From positions 34,793,250-34,857,249 of the forward strand of contig OW028579.1 of assembly GCA_932294295.1 (NCBI GenBank): a stretch of 64,000 nucleotides of DNA, given 5' to 3'. The stretch is from Alitta virens. Its lineage: Eukaryota; Annelida; Polychaeta; Phyllodocida; Nereididae. The notes under the pieces were generated by a model, which had not been told where the DNA came from, did no database searches, and was given only the letters and a program-made list of their open reading frames with translations. The position numbers were made by a program, and so were the translations under genes. Positions 52,775-64,000 of the stretch are shown here, in pieces; the stretch's first letter is position 1, and every line of letters begins with the position of its first letter.

Positions 52775-53185
52775 CTGCAGCCTGTCACTCATACCTCCAG
52801 TCCTAATACTTTGAATCGACTCACGAAATGACAAATGTCAAAACAAATACATCGCAACATGAAGGAAGTTACATCAGTAAACCAACACTCCTCTTAAACC
52901 ATGGTTGAAAATGGTACTTCCCAAGATTAATTCTCACTTTTGTTCTCTGTTTTCTTATTGCGATGTATTTCTCTACCTCGTTGTCCTTGTATTTCCATGC
53001 ATTTGGCTTTTGGCAAAATAACTCACTCGCTGACCATTGTTTAACATCAAATACAATACTCATGAATAGATTACACGGTTATTTTTAGATGCTATATCAC
53101 AATGTATACAACACTATGCATTCCAGTCAATTTTTCTGAGACCTTAAGCTCAACCATCGCTTAGGAAAACCCCAGGAACATATTT
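52775..53185 (-). promoter_or_regulatory. Candidate GPCR promoter and first non-coding exon
   Basis: The minus strand has GGTATAAAAAT near 53183 (TATA-like) and a strong donor CTGCAG|GTAAGTTC at 52775/52774. An exon of roughly 53150-52775 is therefore possible. A 64-codon minus-strand ORF (52869-53063, MSIVFDVKQW) lies in it and is unrecognised; it could be an upstream ORF or chance. Confidence 0.3.
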
Positions 53186-54400
53186 TTATACCAAAAGTCT
53201 TACTTTTTTAATTTTTGCTTTCCATTACGTCATAAAACACACATAGCTCAATAATATCGCCATAAGACTATTTCACCACGATGCAATCAACTTAACATTG
53301 TAATTTAAGGCCAACTCTCTATTCAAATCACAGACCCGAACTGATTTAAATCGTAGCCAGACAGCCATATACGTGAGATTGAAACGCTAGTAGCAGGTAA
53401 TTCAGGGGCGGATCCAGAATTTTTTTTAGGGAGGGGGGGTTTGACATTAAATGAACATGTATTGCGGGGAGCGCTGAATTTTTTAATTAAAACGTACCAG
53501 GCCCCTAGGTTTAACCCCTAACCCCCTCCCTAAATCCGCTACTGGTAATGCCCCTTTTTTGTTAATGTACGCGGTCTTAATGGTGAAAGCCTGCTGTACA
53601 CAACAGCAATATGCAGCCATTTGCCCAACATTTAAGATATAATCATAGCTAGTAGCTACAGTAACCTATTTCTTGAGACCACATCACCATGATACATGTT
53701 TTATTCCTAAGACACAAAGCATTTAAGTCATTTTACAACATTGATATCACCTGTATGCTTAATTGTCTTCGTGGATGTGAGTAACACAAAAAACACAAAT
53801 AATCCTAATAAAAAAAAACACCATTATATTAATGAACTTAACTATAGAAAGATAGATAGATAGATAGATGTGGATAGTGCAGCCATCTAAGGCAAGTTCT
53901 TGCTGCTATCGAGGGTTGATTGATGAGGTGAGAGAGAGAATATATATGCTTGCCAATGTACAGTGATATAAGCTTTGCTCACAATTAACATTATTAAAGT
54001 GAATATTAGGACTTTTTACAATTAAGACCAACCTGGATCTAAAGAAGCAACAAAAAAGTCAAATTATATACATCTCTACAGTCTACACCCCATTTAATGA
54101 TCCAACTACTTTAAGGTGTGATGTTCTACTGTACCATTAAACTTGTTTACCGAGCTTACTCCCAAGTATTCATTTCATCAATCTTTTTTTTATTTTCTAC
54201 CTGGTTGCAGAGGCTGGGAGCGTTGATAGAGCATCACCTGGGCAGATAAATAGTTTCACATCCCCTTCTGGGAATCCTTGATGCAACACGCAGTGCCCTG
54301 CTTCCAACATATCCGTTACAACTCGTAATGAATAAATTAATGTAATCTGATACAGAGTACAGCCTACTCCAGGAAACGGTAGTGCAACAACTTGTCTGGG
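53186..54400. other. Intergenic stretch with old repeat fragments
   Basis: It holds a 3' piece of SINE-B preceded by GATA units at 53847-53945, and an eroded element end near 53405-53540 (GGGGCGGATCCAGA...AATCCGCTACTGG, inverted words). Nothing coding. Confidence 0.4.
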
Positions 54401-54403
54401 AAG

Positions 54404-54654
54404 ATAAATTATAATGTAATATATATTTATTTTTTTCTTCAACATAATATAGGGCTAAAACATTAACATAATTGGCACCATAGCAGCTGCTGGACCCACA
54501 CATATGTATAAATTTTAATTTACGTTAAGTGTTATAAATTATAATGTAATATATATTTATTTTTTCTTCAACATAATATAGGGCTAAAACATTAACATAA
54601 TTGGCACCATAGCAGCTGCTGGACCCACATGTATAAATTTTAATTTACGTAAAG
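54404..54654. repeat. Recent tandem duplication, 130-bp unit, two copies
   Basis: ATAAATTATAATGTAATATA starts both units (54404, 54534). The units differ only by a T-run length, a small CACATA/CA indel and a base or two, so the duplication is young. They contain AGCAGCTGCTGGACCCACA. Confidence 0.9.
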
Positions 54655-54842
54655 TTTGCCAACCATAAAGAAGGAATAGGAGATTGCAATACATGTTCGT
54701 AAACAGTCTGGCCCACGCGAAATTGGCACATGCCAGATACGAACTGCTTGGCTACTTAGCTGCAATAAAGACGATAAATGCAATCTTTTAATTACTGACT
54801 CCAAAGTAGTTTACCAGTCTTCTTTTTTGTCTCTCTTACAGC

Positions 54843-55000
54843 CAAACTCACAAACTTGGAAACTAGACTACATGGAGGACGTCATGTGAATGCTGTACTC
54901 TCATTGGCTGAGGGATTGATTAACCAATAGGAGTCCTGGATTCACATGACGTCATCTGGAGTTGAGCTTACAAGTCTATGCAATTTGCTGTAATAACAGG
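54843..55000. repeat. Palindromic MITE (AAACTTGG family), most complete copy
   Basis: The left half reads ACTTGGAAACTAGACTACAT then GGAGGACGTCATGTGAATGC. The right half is its inverted counterpart (ATTCACATGACGTCATCTGG, then ACAAGTCTATG). Inner arms are CTCATTGGCTGAGGG and CCAATAGGAG. Both halves carry GACGTCA, a CRE-like word. Confidence 0.8.
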
Positions 55001-56790
55001 TTAATAATTGATCATACAGTATGTCCTTTCAATAAAATACAATAAATCTTGAATATTTATAATAGTCATATTAGGCATCACTCAAATAACCAACATCTTT
55101 ACAAGTCTTCAGTGTGTGTGTGTGAGTTATTGTTTAACGCCTCATCAGCACCTGAGTGGGCTATGTAGAGGCTCTCTAGGTTAAGATTATCTATATTTGG
55201 TAGTAGAAACCAGAAGAATATAAAAAAATCAATAATTAACAAGTCTTCAAGAAAATCTTACAACGCTATTTGAGAGTGGAGCTTTAAGAATGTAATTCTA
55301 CTCCAAAATAAAGAATAATTTCCAGTCTGGGAAGTTTTGTCAAGTTTTTTTTTTGTGTGTTTTTTTTTTCTAGATACCATTCAGAAAACTTTTTCTCTTG
55401 TAAATAAGGGTGATTTATTCACTGCCAATTCAAGATCAATTATCAAATTTACATCCTGCTGAATTGAGTTGCAAATCAGTTGTCAACTTGTCAGAATATT
55501 AATGTCACTTCCATGAAATTGAAATGACAATTTCATTCATGAGAGGCAATATGATTTAGCAGTGAATGTTCCACCAAAAACATTATTTTGCTGATTGGTC
55601 ACTGTCATTCTTGGATATTCTCATTTATTTACACAGAAGCCAAAAGAACTCAAAATCTTCTGATTTCTCGCATAGCTCCTTACTTGTAGTACTATTTACC
55701 AACACTAGCAACAAAAAAAAATAAGATAATTTAACTAGAATTACAAAGGAAGGCTCCCTCAAGACAAATGCTTTACAACAGACAAATTATGAACCAAATA
55801 TGATGATAATCCACGAATAATTACATATTAATATTGCATAATAAACTTTGTTAATTGTTATCATGATGAGTTTTTAAAATAAATAATTGATGAATAGATA
55901 ATAAAAAAAATATCACATATTAAAGGTATTAGTATTCTAGCTTGGCAGCAGCGCCGTTATTTTTCACATTATTTTCAACTGGTTGGACAAATATGGAGTG
56001 CAGACAGGATACACGCATCAATAATACTAACACCCTTTCAAAACATTGAAAAGTAGTAATCAGATCTTTCATTGTTAACATTTAATTTAAAAAAAAGCGG
56101 AATTTTAAATTGCCGATTCATTGCATGAAAATTATGATTGTGTGCAAATAACAGCGTGTCGAGATTATTAATAGTGTGTGCACACATTATTTGTCAGTTT
56201 AGATGGGATTCATATAGGCAGGAAGGCTGGTAAACCGTGTGCACATATAATCCCACGAAAAAATGTAAAGACTGCTGCATGGCCCTCATTCCGCGAACTC
56301 GCATGCCATTGAGGGCCATGTTTGCTTGGCTATTAGTATTCACACTCTTATTTCTTTTTAGATGAAAATCACATGCCTTTTAACTGGCATTTTCCCAAGT
56401 TTCATGATTTAATCAATATTTTCCTGACAGTCCCAAATTATTAGGATGAAATTCACATATACTCTGTGGGTGTGAGTGAAGTATTTTCATAACAAGATAG
56501 GTATAATTGCAAGTTCATCATGGCTGTCAAAGGGTAGTCGTATTATTACACAGTATAATTTTTGCAATTTTGAAGGTTAACCTATTAAAATTTTGACAAA
56601 ATTAAAGAGCTACAATACTTTTAATTATGATAAAAGAAGGGATCGGAAAAAAAAGAATCCCAAACGGGAGCCAATAGAAACAAAAGGAACTGAATACAAG
56701 AAATATATAGATGTACAACAGTAAAACGACATTAAAAATGACTAGAAAAAAAAACATTAATCTAAACTGAAAACCAAATCTCATAAGTGG
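55001..56790. other. Intergenic stretch, mostly unassigned
   Basis: A TTGTTTAACGCCTC-family copy lies at 55125-55245. The rest (55250-56790) is AT-rich with no gene or repeat that I can name. Confidence 0.4.
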
Positions 56791-56970
56791 GTGGGTGATT
56801 AGGGCTTTACGTCCTGTATTTCTGCACCAGTTGGGCTAATTAGGACAGGTGAGGACCACGCAATGAGATGAAGGATGAAACAGCCATCCAACTTAGGCTC
56901 GACCAGGAATCGAACCCGGGACCCAGCGGTTGGAAGCCCAGAGGGCTACCTCTGAGCTAGGCCCCCGCCT
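56789..56970 (-). mobile_element. tRNA-derived SINE-A copy with 13-bp target duplication
   Basis: AAATCTCATAAGT at 56776-56788 and 56971-56983. The B-box GGTTCGATTCC is present; one G of the GCGCTA word is changed (GAGGGCTACC). Confidence 0.9.
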
Positions 56971-57342
56971 AAATCTCATAAGTCACACTGACATAGTTTC
57001 TCCCCAGGGTCATGACCCATCATAAGTCATTTTATGGGAACATATACCAAGGTGGCAATAACACAAAGACTACATTAATTTGTGATTGTTATAAATGGGT
57101 AGGTTTATACATTGCATGCATACACTATGTATATATAGTAAAGCTTCACCATTTTGGATACCCTTGCTGCAGTATCTAATGGAGTCTGAACGGCAGACCC
57201 TCTATCAAGCTTTTATGCTGGAGAGCATCTGACGGATATCAGGGGAGCAAGAATCATGCTGAAGGCAAGAAATTTGCCCAAGTAAAAAAATTGATTGGTC
57301 TAATAATCATTATACAACATGGCAAGTCCTTGTGTATAATAA

Positions 57343-57640
57343 AATGATGCAGCTGGGCGGTCTAGTGTTAAGACACTCGCCTATTCCTCTGAAGGACCCT
57401 AGTTCAATCCTGAGCCCAGGCACCCTTCATGAGCTACATCTCAACTGGATGACGTTAAATTGCCAGTCCCTTGTACTCCAAGTGTCTATGCTGAGGCAAG
57501 TAAAAGGTCACACCTTTGTGGTAAATGTGTAACATGGGTTGACTCCTCCTCTCTCACCTCATCAATCACCCCTCGATAGCAAGAATTTCCCTAAAATGCT
57601 GCCCTTTCCATATTTATCTATCTATCTATCAATCTATTTA
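57343..57640 (+). mobile_element. tRNA-headed SINE-B, best copy
   Basis: An A-box-like GGTCTAGTGTTAAGAC and a B-box-like AGTTCAATCC are followed by a body (GAGCTACATCTCAACTGGAT, ATGCTGAGGCAAGTAAAAGG, CTCACCTCATCAATC). It ends in ATCTATCTATC, a tetranucleotide tail. The same tail precedes the 53.86-kb fragment in inverse sense. Confidence 0.75.
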
Positions 57641-57850
57641 TCTAACAGTGCATAATAAAATGATGCAATGTATCAGACACATTTTCAAGAATTACTTTGC
57701 TGAAGTTCGTTTGCCGTCTATTTCAATTTAACGGGCTTTGATTGACCTATTTTCAGGGTGCATCACTATGCGTATTCAATTCCACCAAACTCTCTTCTAC
57801 GACTCAGTCTGAGGGTCCGCCCCTCAGACTATCTAATGGACCTAATGGTG

Positions 57851-58035
57851 GGTGGGGTGGATTAGGGCTTTACGTCCTGTATTTCTGCACCTGATGGGCT
57901 AATTAGGACAGGCAGAGACCATGACAATGAGACAAAGGATGAAACAGCCATCCAACTTAGGCTCAACCGGGAATCGAACCCGGGACCCAGCGGTTGGAAG
58001 CCCAGAGCGCTACCTCTGAGCTAGGCAACCGCCCA
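57851..58035 (-). mobile_element. tRNA-derived SINE-A copy with 8-bp target duplication
   Basis: TAATGGTG at 57843-57850 and 58036-58043. The core is standard; the head reads GCGGTTGCCTAGCTCAGAGG. It interrupts sequence with GAGGTGGTCTTAACTGAG words that recur at 59950 and 41.5 kb, an old DNA-transposon-like background. Confidence 0.85.
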
Positions 58036-58043
58036 TAATGGTG

Positions 58044-59460
58044 AGGTGGTCTTAACTGAGATATGTCACAATGATAAGGAGAGCAAAAATCATTCCAAAA
58101 TGGTCTTAAAACAGGGCTGCACCTTCGTCAGCTCAAATATAATAATCTTCATCTAGGGTTGCACTGACTGATTGCACATTTTTAAAATCTGCGGTTTGAA
58201 AACCAGTTATATGATATATATAAATTTCATGTCCTGGAATATTTTTGCTGAAGGTTGCATGGGTGTTACCATTAGTAATTTTGTTTTACAGTTACTAATT
58301 CCTGTTTAAAACAACTATCTATGCTTGTATTGATCATTATATAATAAATGTAAAAAAAACATCCTTTTTCCAAGAGAAGTTTAAGTTTTAGAGTTTATCA
58401 ATATTTATATCATTTTGGCAAGACTATAAATCCTGCCAAATGTTTTTTTTAAATCCGCCCTCAAAAAAATTACGGATTTTCCATTTAGAAAACTAGTGTG
58501 GCTTTGTTTCAATATTAAGTTAATTGTGAGGAAGTACTCTTATTCGGACCTCTATGTATGGGCCATGCAATCAAATGAAAATCGGGTTCACAAAGCATAT
58601 CTCAGTAATCACAATGTGTAATAGCAATTGAAAGAATGAGGACTCCCCCCCTTATTCTTATCAATGCCGTGCTGCCTCGTGCAGACGAAATACACTGGCT
58701 TAAGCAGACAATATATATTCCATAAGTAAAGAGCTAAAAATGCATGGACCCAAATGTGACCACTTTGATCTTTTTTCGCTGTGGTCCCTTGATTGAACAT
58801 ACCTGGATAAGTGATTTTAAAAAAAGGCATTAAGAGACACTGGAAGTTGTCACACTTGGTTTCTGTGACATCTAACACTTCAAAATGTACTTGAGATGAT
58901 TGTTGGTCAAGTCGTCAACAGGCAAAGTCGTCATCTGGTGAAGTGTCCCCAAAATAGTGAAGTCATCCTGACGAGATTGCTGTAGTCATCCTGACAAGAT
59001 TGCTGTAGACCCTTGAGATGCACCTCACCTCTTTTATTCAATACACATTGCTTAGGTATTTAATTTCCTTGCTATCGTGAATATTATCATGAAAAGAAAA
59101 ACCCCCATTCACATGCCATCAACATGAGCAGTTTCCAAAGTTAACACACTCCATTCAAACAAATATCATTATTACTAATAACGGTCACAGGACCCACACT
59201 AATTGGATGAGATTCACATGCCGACAAATCAAGCAGTTTTACACTTTTTTATGGGTGAAATAAAACAACACGATATTCACAGAAAGGCATGATTTGTTAT
59301 ATTCCGACATTGCTGTTTTTTTACATAATCGTAGTCATGACAATATTTACATTCCCTTATCAGACATCACTTACAGGGATTAAGTTAAAAAAAGAGTACT
59401 TATAATCTTATTTATAAATGCACTTAAAACTACTTTTTTGTGAAAAAAACTACATTTTAG
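58044..59460. other. Downstream flank of POLD3
   Basis: No gene was recognised. A tandem pair with GTAGTCATCCTGACAAGATT words lies near 58955-59005. A minus-strand AATAAA at about 59033-59038 could serve POLD3, about 430 bp after its stop. Runs of AAAACTACTTTTTTGTG (59425-59485) overlap the POLD3 end. Confidence 0.4.
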
Positions 59461-59468
59461 TGAAAAAA

Positions 59469-59501
59469 CTACTTTTTTGTGAAAAAACTCATCATGGACA
59501 T
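59469..59501 (-). other. POLD3: PCNA-interacting (PIP-box) coding end of POLD3
   Basis: The last codons give Q-x-x-M-x-x-F-F followed by Thr-Lys-Lys and stop, the canonical PIP box position in POLD3. The duplicated AAAACTACTTTTTTGTG words just downstream copy the end of this exon. Confidence 0.85.
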
Positions 59502-62500
59502 TTGTTTAGTATTTGATGCTGCTTTTCCTTTTTTTGTCGGAGGCGACTTCTTTTTCTTTTCTTCAATAACCTGCAAATTATAATTCGGAGAATTGCGATT
59601 GAGGAAAATAAATTCAACGAGAAATTATATTTCTTGCAACAGTAAACCTGGCAGATGAACATCGTAGAAATTTCCTTGTACCAAACTGTTATCAACAAAT
59701 AGTAATCCTTTTTTTTGTGCATGTAGATAGTTTATTTTGACAGGTATACATAGTATTTGACATGAGCGAATGTTTTTTTTTATAAAGGTGTTCATATATG
59801 GTTACATAATCCTGTATATAGTGCTACCTATCTGGAAACCACCAAAGCTGAAGCTGTTTTGGTGGTACCGTAACAAAAAATTAGAAATGAAAAAAAAAAC
59901 CAATTAAATACACGTAAGATCATCCTTAAGGATCATCAAGGTCTCTAAATACTGAGGTGGTCTTCATAGCAGGGTTACACTGCACTAGTAAATTCTAAAT
60001 CTGGCCTACTACTGCATTAATTAAGGTCTCTGTAACTGCATAATTATAATTAAATAGCTTATTGTAAGATGATTTAATGCCTTTTTTATATGAAACAAAG
60101 AATACACAATGGGCTCTGCAACTAAATATTTTGTTTCTGAAGAAATGTGTTATATTACAGAAAAAGTGGCACTTCTCAATGAAAATGTAGTCTCAGCATA
60201 TTGCACTGCATTTTGTCAGCAATTCTCCCCAGACTTAGATCTCTACCTACCTGTTTTTTCTGCGTGTCATTATTCGTTTTTGTTGGTGACTCAATTTTCA
60301 CTTTTGCTTCTGTCTCCTTCACTATCACAACATCCTCGTCTGAACAGTCTGAGTATTCAACTTCCCAAACTTTTTCTGTCACTGGAAATAAAAAAGGAAA
60401 GTTTCAATAATAGTTTATGACACAGTACACAGTATGTCGCAGCTAGATTGTATGCATTACTACAGTTCTAACCATTTTCATTCAAAGGATTTAGTTTCAC
60501 TTTCAATCTAATTCATGACAAAAAGTGCTACTTTGACTCATGTTAAATATCATTGAAACTGTAAATGGTCTCATTTCTGAGTACAGTTATGTGACCAGCT
60601 GCTTAGGTTGAATATGTTTCGACCTAATAAGACATGGGAGTCCACTCCATGTAACACATTTACCCCACAGGTGGGGTCTTTAACTTGCTCAAGCATAAGA
60701 AAGTTAGAATGACACACGACCAATTTTTTGCTTTTGTACCAGTTATATACAAACACCCTTATTAAGACATAAGGAAACCACTTTACAGTATTATATTAGT
60801 CTGACCTTCCTATATTGTGCCTCTAATTAACGCGAACCTCTATTTGCGGTATCCGTATTGCCCCCGAACTGACCAGACATTAATTATGTGATGTCATGTA
60901 ATACGCACTATCGGCGTCGTGCATACATGGCCGCGCTATTGTCTTTGAACATCAAAGATTCCTTGGTGGATTTTATAGATTGAGTAACTGACAGCAGTAC
61001 TATAGTTGACACCTTGCAATAGTTTTCAAGTGTTATTTGCACTTCTTCTTTTGTGCTAAGCCTATTAGAGGAGAGGCAAACTCCAAAAAAAAGATGCATA
61101 TTTAGGAAGTTGGTGACACGTAAAGACCTGATGGTCATATTACACATCATTTTAATCCGAAGTTCCTCAATTTTATGAATTTTTATGTTTGCCATGTCGA
61201 AAGTGGTAAATAAGGGTCTTAAAATTTGTTTATATGGCAACAAGTCCCTTAATTTTTAAACCCAATATTGCAACTTATTGTATCACTTTCGACATGGCAA
61301 ACATAAAAAGGCATAAAAAATTGAGGAACTTGGGATTAAAATGATGTGTAATATGACCATCGGGTCTTTACGTGTCACCGCTTCATAGAAATTGTCAGTT
61401 TGCCTCTCTATATCTTCTACGCATATATAAACCATATTTTATTGACAGACCCGACCTGTCTCTTTACTTGAGATGGGAATGAGTCAGGGTATACAGCGTT
61501 AATTAGAGAACCTCTGACATAGCGCGGTTGTAATAGTATGTCCCCGTTATAAGGAGGTCAGACTGTACTGTATCATAAACCTACCAAAATAGCCATCTTC
61601 ATTCTGGTAGCTCTTAGTCTTTTGTACTCTTTTTTTTCTCTTTCCTTTGACTTTATTTTCTGTAGAAATGATCTTTTTAGATTTGTTCTCTTCTTTAGGA
61701 GTAGGAGGAATAGGTGAACTGGGACTTGGTTCTCTCGGAGGTGGGGATGGGCTCCTGGGAGGAGTAGGTATTGGCTCTTCCACATCCATGTCAACATCTG
61801 AAATAAAAGGCACAATCATTTAAATGAAGAACTGTCCAGCAGAAGTATCTTTCTGCCAGTTTATATAACCAACTCATTATGGTGGTCCAAAAATAAAAGT
61901 TATTATTTTTGCTGCTCCATGAGGCTGCTGTTTCTAATGATCAACTGCAAATATCTCTCAAATTTTGTAAATTCAAGAATATTTAGAGGTTGCTACCAAA
62001 GTGCACTTTTACACCTAAGGTTGTCATGCAAACCCAATGGGAATAATATAAGCTGGATAAGCCAGCAATGTTATAATTTATTTGCAATAACATTATCATT
62101 ACTGAATAATGTTTACGAAGAATTTGACATCACAGAATCTTGTTAAATTGCTAAAAAATTCCATGCAATTACCTTCTTCTTCACTACTGCTCTCCAAAGC
62201 TTTCTTCTTTATTCTCCGCCTCTTTTTCTGAGGTAATGGATCTTCTAAAAACAAAATTCAATTATTACATCAAATTTTAGCAGTCTTTTTTCCACTTGCA
62301 GCCATCTTGCCAATGCAGCCAATCCAAATCATTTCCATATAATAGGCCTATGTTACAGGGGACAATATTTTATCACTTCACTTCACTTTCTTGACTATGA
62401 TAGAATCTAGGATTACAGCTGAGATAGAATCTAGGATTACAGCTGAGATAATTGCAATTTTAATTATTTAGCTTAACATGTACAAATGAGAGAGAAGAGG

Positions 62501-63599
62501 TGCATGGTGTCTTAGTCTAGGATATTCAGGGATGTGATTGATCATTGATAAAAAAACCTGAAAATTTCAGGATCAGTAAGTGCGAGTACCAAAGGGAAGA
62601 AATATTTTTAACAAATAACCAAAATAATGACATTTCAAGCTATCTGAGGGGCAACTTCTACGTATTACAAGGCAAAACCGGCGATACTCATTGTCAGAGC
62701 CAACTCTCCTTCCTCCCCCCACCCCAAAATTGAATTTGCACGAATCACAAGGGTCAATTTCACATGCCACAAAAAAAACGAATTTCTGGAAAAACACGGA
62801 AAAATCCCAGATATTAAAAGAAACACAGAGTGACTAGCTTGAACATGCAGAGGTAAAAATTGCAATGTAAAAAGTCATACCTTCATCTGACATAACTGCT
62901 TTCTTTCGACTAAAAGAAAAAAAAAGCAATACAAAAAGCTTCATTAAACAACTTCCACAATTAACATTATTAGACACAGAAGTATTGCATAACTCCAAGA
63001 ATATCTTTTATTTTATTTTATGCATAACGTTTGATATATCGTATCAACATTTAATGACTGACATTGCCCCCAGACTGGCCCAGAGGACATCTGATATTAT
63101 AATTGGTGACTGTGCTGCCACCTGCCAGAAGTCACACAATAAACTGACAGGTAAGTGAAGTGCATGGCAATTTTCTCTTTAAGATTTAAAAAATAATTAA
63201 TGGAATCAAGCAGATTATTAAAAAAAAAATTCTACATAGAACATCAATAGCTGACGGAGCATTAGCATATGCTTGGAGTACTTTTCGACAATTTTGATTG
63301 GTTCATCACCTATTTGACGTTTTCTTGTCATTCTTCTTGGCATTGGTTTGTGTTGTATCACTGGCCGACTTTGTTCCATTTTCAGAAGTTTCTTTTGATG
63401 AATTTGTGTCTGCAGGTTCCTTTTTGGGTTTAGCAGCTATGAAAGATATATAACAATGAGGAAGTATCATTCAATAAATCAACAAAAATAGCATAATAAA
63501 CATTCTAAGAGTGATAATGTTTATTCGAATCACTTGAAACTTACCATGGTTAGAGAAAAATGCCAGGACTCCCTTGGCTGGTTTTGATGAAGATTTTTC
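59469..63599 (-). CDS. POLD3: DNA polymerase delta subunit 3, C-terminal half (partial)
   Basis: Seven exons (minus) are 63545-63599, 63310-63436, 62881-62909, 62173-62244, 61585-61797, 60251-60381 and 59469-59570. All phases agree, giving 242 codons plus TAG; the gene continues past the right edge. POLD3 (p66/Pol32) is the nuclear accessory subunit of DNA polymerase delta, binding POLD2 and PCNA. Diagnostic features include KPAKGVLAFFSNH (like the human KGNMMSNFFGK region), SRKKAVMSDEE, QKKRRRIKKK, a Pro/Ser-rich stretch, and RKKRVQKTKSYQNEDGYF joined to VTEKVWEVEYSDCSDEDV, the best conserved block. A C-terminal PIP box, QMSMMSFF followed by TKK, completes it. The highly charged sequence is as expected. 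The N-terminal POLD2-binding domain is outside the window, and no fault is visible. Confidence 0.93.
60628..60695 (-). repeat. SINE-B 3' fragment, inverted
   Basis: GTAACACATTTACCCCACAG, then GTGGGGTCTTTAACTTGC, matches the inverted SINE-B body at 48.45-48.50 kb. Confidence 0.55.
60797..61567. mobile_element. POLD3: ~770-bp fold-back element (Tc1/mariner, pogo/Tigger-like MITE) in a POLD3 intron
   Basis: The outer ends AGTCTGACCTTCC and, inverted, GGAGGTCAGACTG are followed by degenerate CTAATTAACGC and TTATAACGGGGAC words of the pogo/Tigger style. Inner arms are nearly perfect over about 95 bp (61111-61205 against 61285-61379), with weaker pairing to about 61065/61415. A TA follows the right end (61566-61567). 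A 111-codon minus-strand frame (60908-61243) crosses it and is unrecognised. Confidence 0.7.
61798..62172 (-). other. POLD3 intron, no further feature
   Basis: It lies between exons 62173-62244 and 61585-61797 and holds AT-rich sequence without recognisable repeat or ORF. The introns at 62245-62880, 62910-63309 and 63600-64000 are likewise plain; a tandem GATAGAATCTAGGATTACAG pair lies at 62398-62445. Confidence 0.4.
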
Positions 63600-64000
63600 C
63601 TATATAGAAGAAAAGATAATATGATTAATAAAGGAATTTTAAATCAGCAAATAATCTTCATGCAGTTATGGCTAGCAATAAAAGTTGAGTGAAGATGTAC
63701 AAAAATCAAGTATTCATTAATCACAGTGCACTCAAGTGCCATTGGTTCTCTCCGATGTGTTGGTATAATTACCAATTGCAGATTTTTCTCTATAATTATA
63801 TTAAATAATTATCTAGGTATTTCTTTGTACTTTTATCCTACTGTTTTAATCACTTAACTAACCTTTTAGTTACTTACCAACATTAGGGCGTGCATTTACA
63901 ATCCCACGTGAGATTCTCACGTCTACCTAACTGAATACATGTGTTTTTTTTTGTTTTATTAAAGGGGAATTTTTAACATTGTGAGGAAGTTGATTTGCTT

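Noticed and set aside
57332..57532. 66-codon ORF
   Set aside because: It lies entirely inside a tRNA-headed SINE.
60908..61243. 111-codon minus-strand ORF as a host or transposase gene
   Set aside because: It crosses the arm and edge of the fold-back element and has no DDE/D-type transposase motif that I can see.
61547..61819. Proline-rich 90-codon ORF as a separate gene
   Set aside because: It is one POLD3 exon with splice sites on both sides and the conserved RKKRVQKTKSY block.

Overview
This window is animal genomic DNA: AT-rich, with split genes using GT-AG introns, several tRNA-derived SINE families, palindromic MITEs, LINE fragments, microsatellites and a Polinton/Maverick remnant. 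Repeat content and gene families suggest a marine invertebrate, most likely a deuterostome such as an echinoderm or hemichordate. That placement is inference; no single base pattern proves it.

Three host genes can be rebuilt exon by exon with every intron phase agreeing. (1) Plus strand, 6.9-18.7 kb: a small secreted protein (358 aa) made of a signal peptide and two tandem transcobalamin-C-terminal/DUF4430-like modules, with a TATA box and a non-coding first exon. (2) Minus strand, 46.4-27.7 kb: a complete class C (metabotropic-glutamate-receptor-like) GPCR of 890 aa in 10 coding exons, probably preceded by two non-coding exons near 51.5 and 52.8-53.1 kb. (3) Minus strand, 63.6-59.5 kb: the C-terminal half of POLD3 (DNA polymerase delta subunit 3), ending in a PCNA-binding PIP box; its N-terminal exons lie beyond the right edge.

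Mobile DNA fills the rest. Two about 3.6-kb direct copies of a decayed repeat carrying a CR1-like LINE (0.24-3.86 and 19.90-23.58 kb) flank gene 1. The intron just after the signal-peptide exon of gene 1 holds a decayed Polinton capsid/integrase block on the opposite strand (8.0-12.5 kb): integrase, penton-like minor capsid protein, double-jelly-roll major capsid protein, packaging ATPase and a small core-like protein, with stops and frameshifts. No polymerase B was seen. A second, 5'-truncated LINE (25.2-27.1 kb) keeps an unbroken 525-codon reverse-transcriptase ORF.

The GPCR introns and the 46-59 kb region hold nine copies of one SINE family, most with 8-14 bp target-site duplications still visible. 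One is nested in a MITE, and one interrupts a repeat whose empty-site paralogue lies 5 kb away. They also hold several palindromic MITE families, a roughly 420-bp GAAA/GATA microsatellite and several local tandem duplications. Palindromic elements sit within about 10-25 bp of splice sites of two GPCR exons and one POLD3 exon.

I found no CRISPR array, rRNA or functional tRNA gene, and nothing operon-like. The most unusual items are the two-module cobalamin-carrier-like secreted gene with a virus-like element in its first large intron, the element/splice-site pairs, and the SINE filled/empty-site pair.
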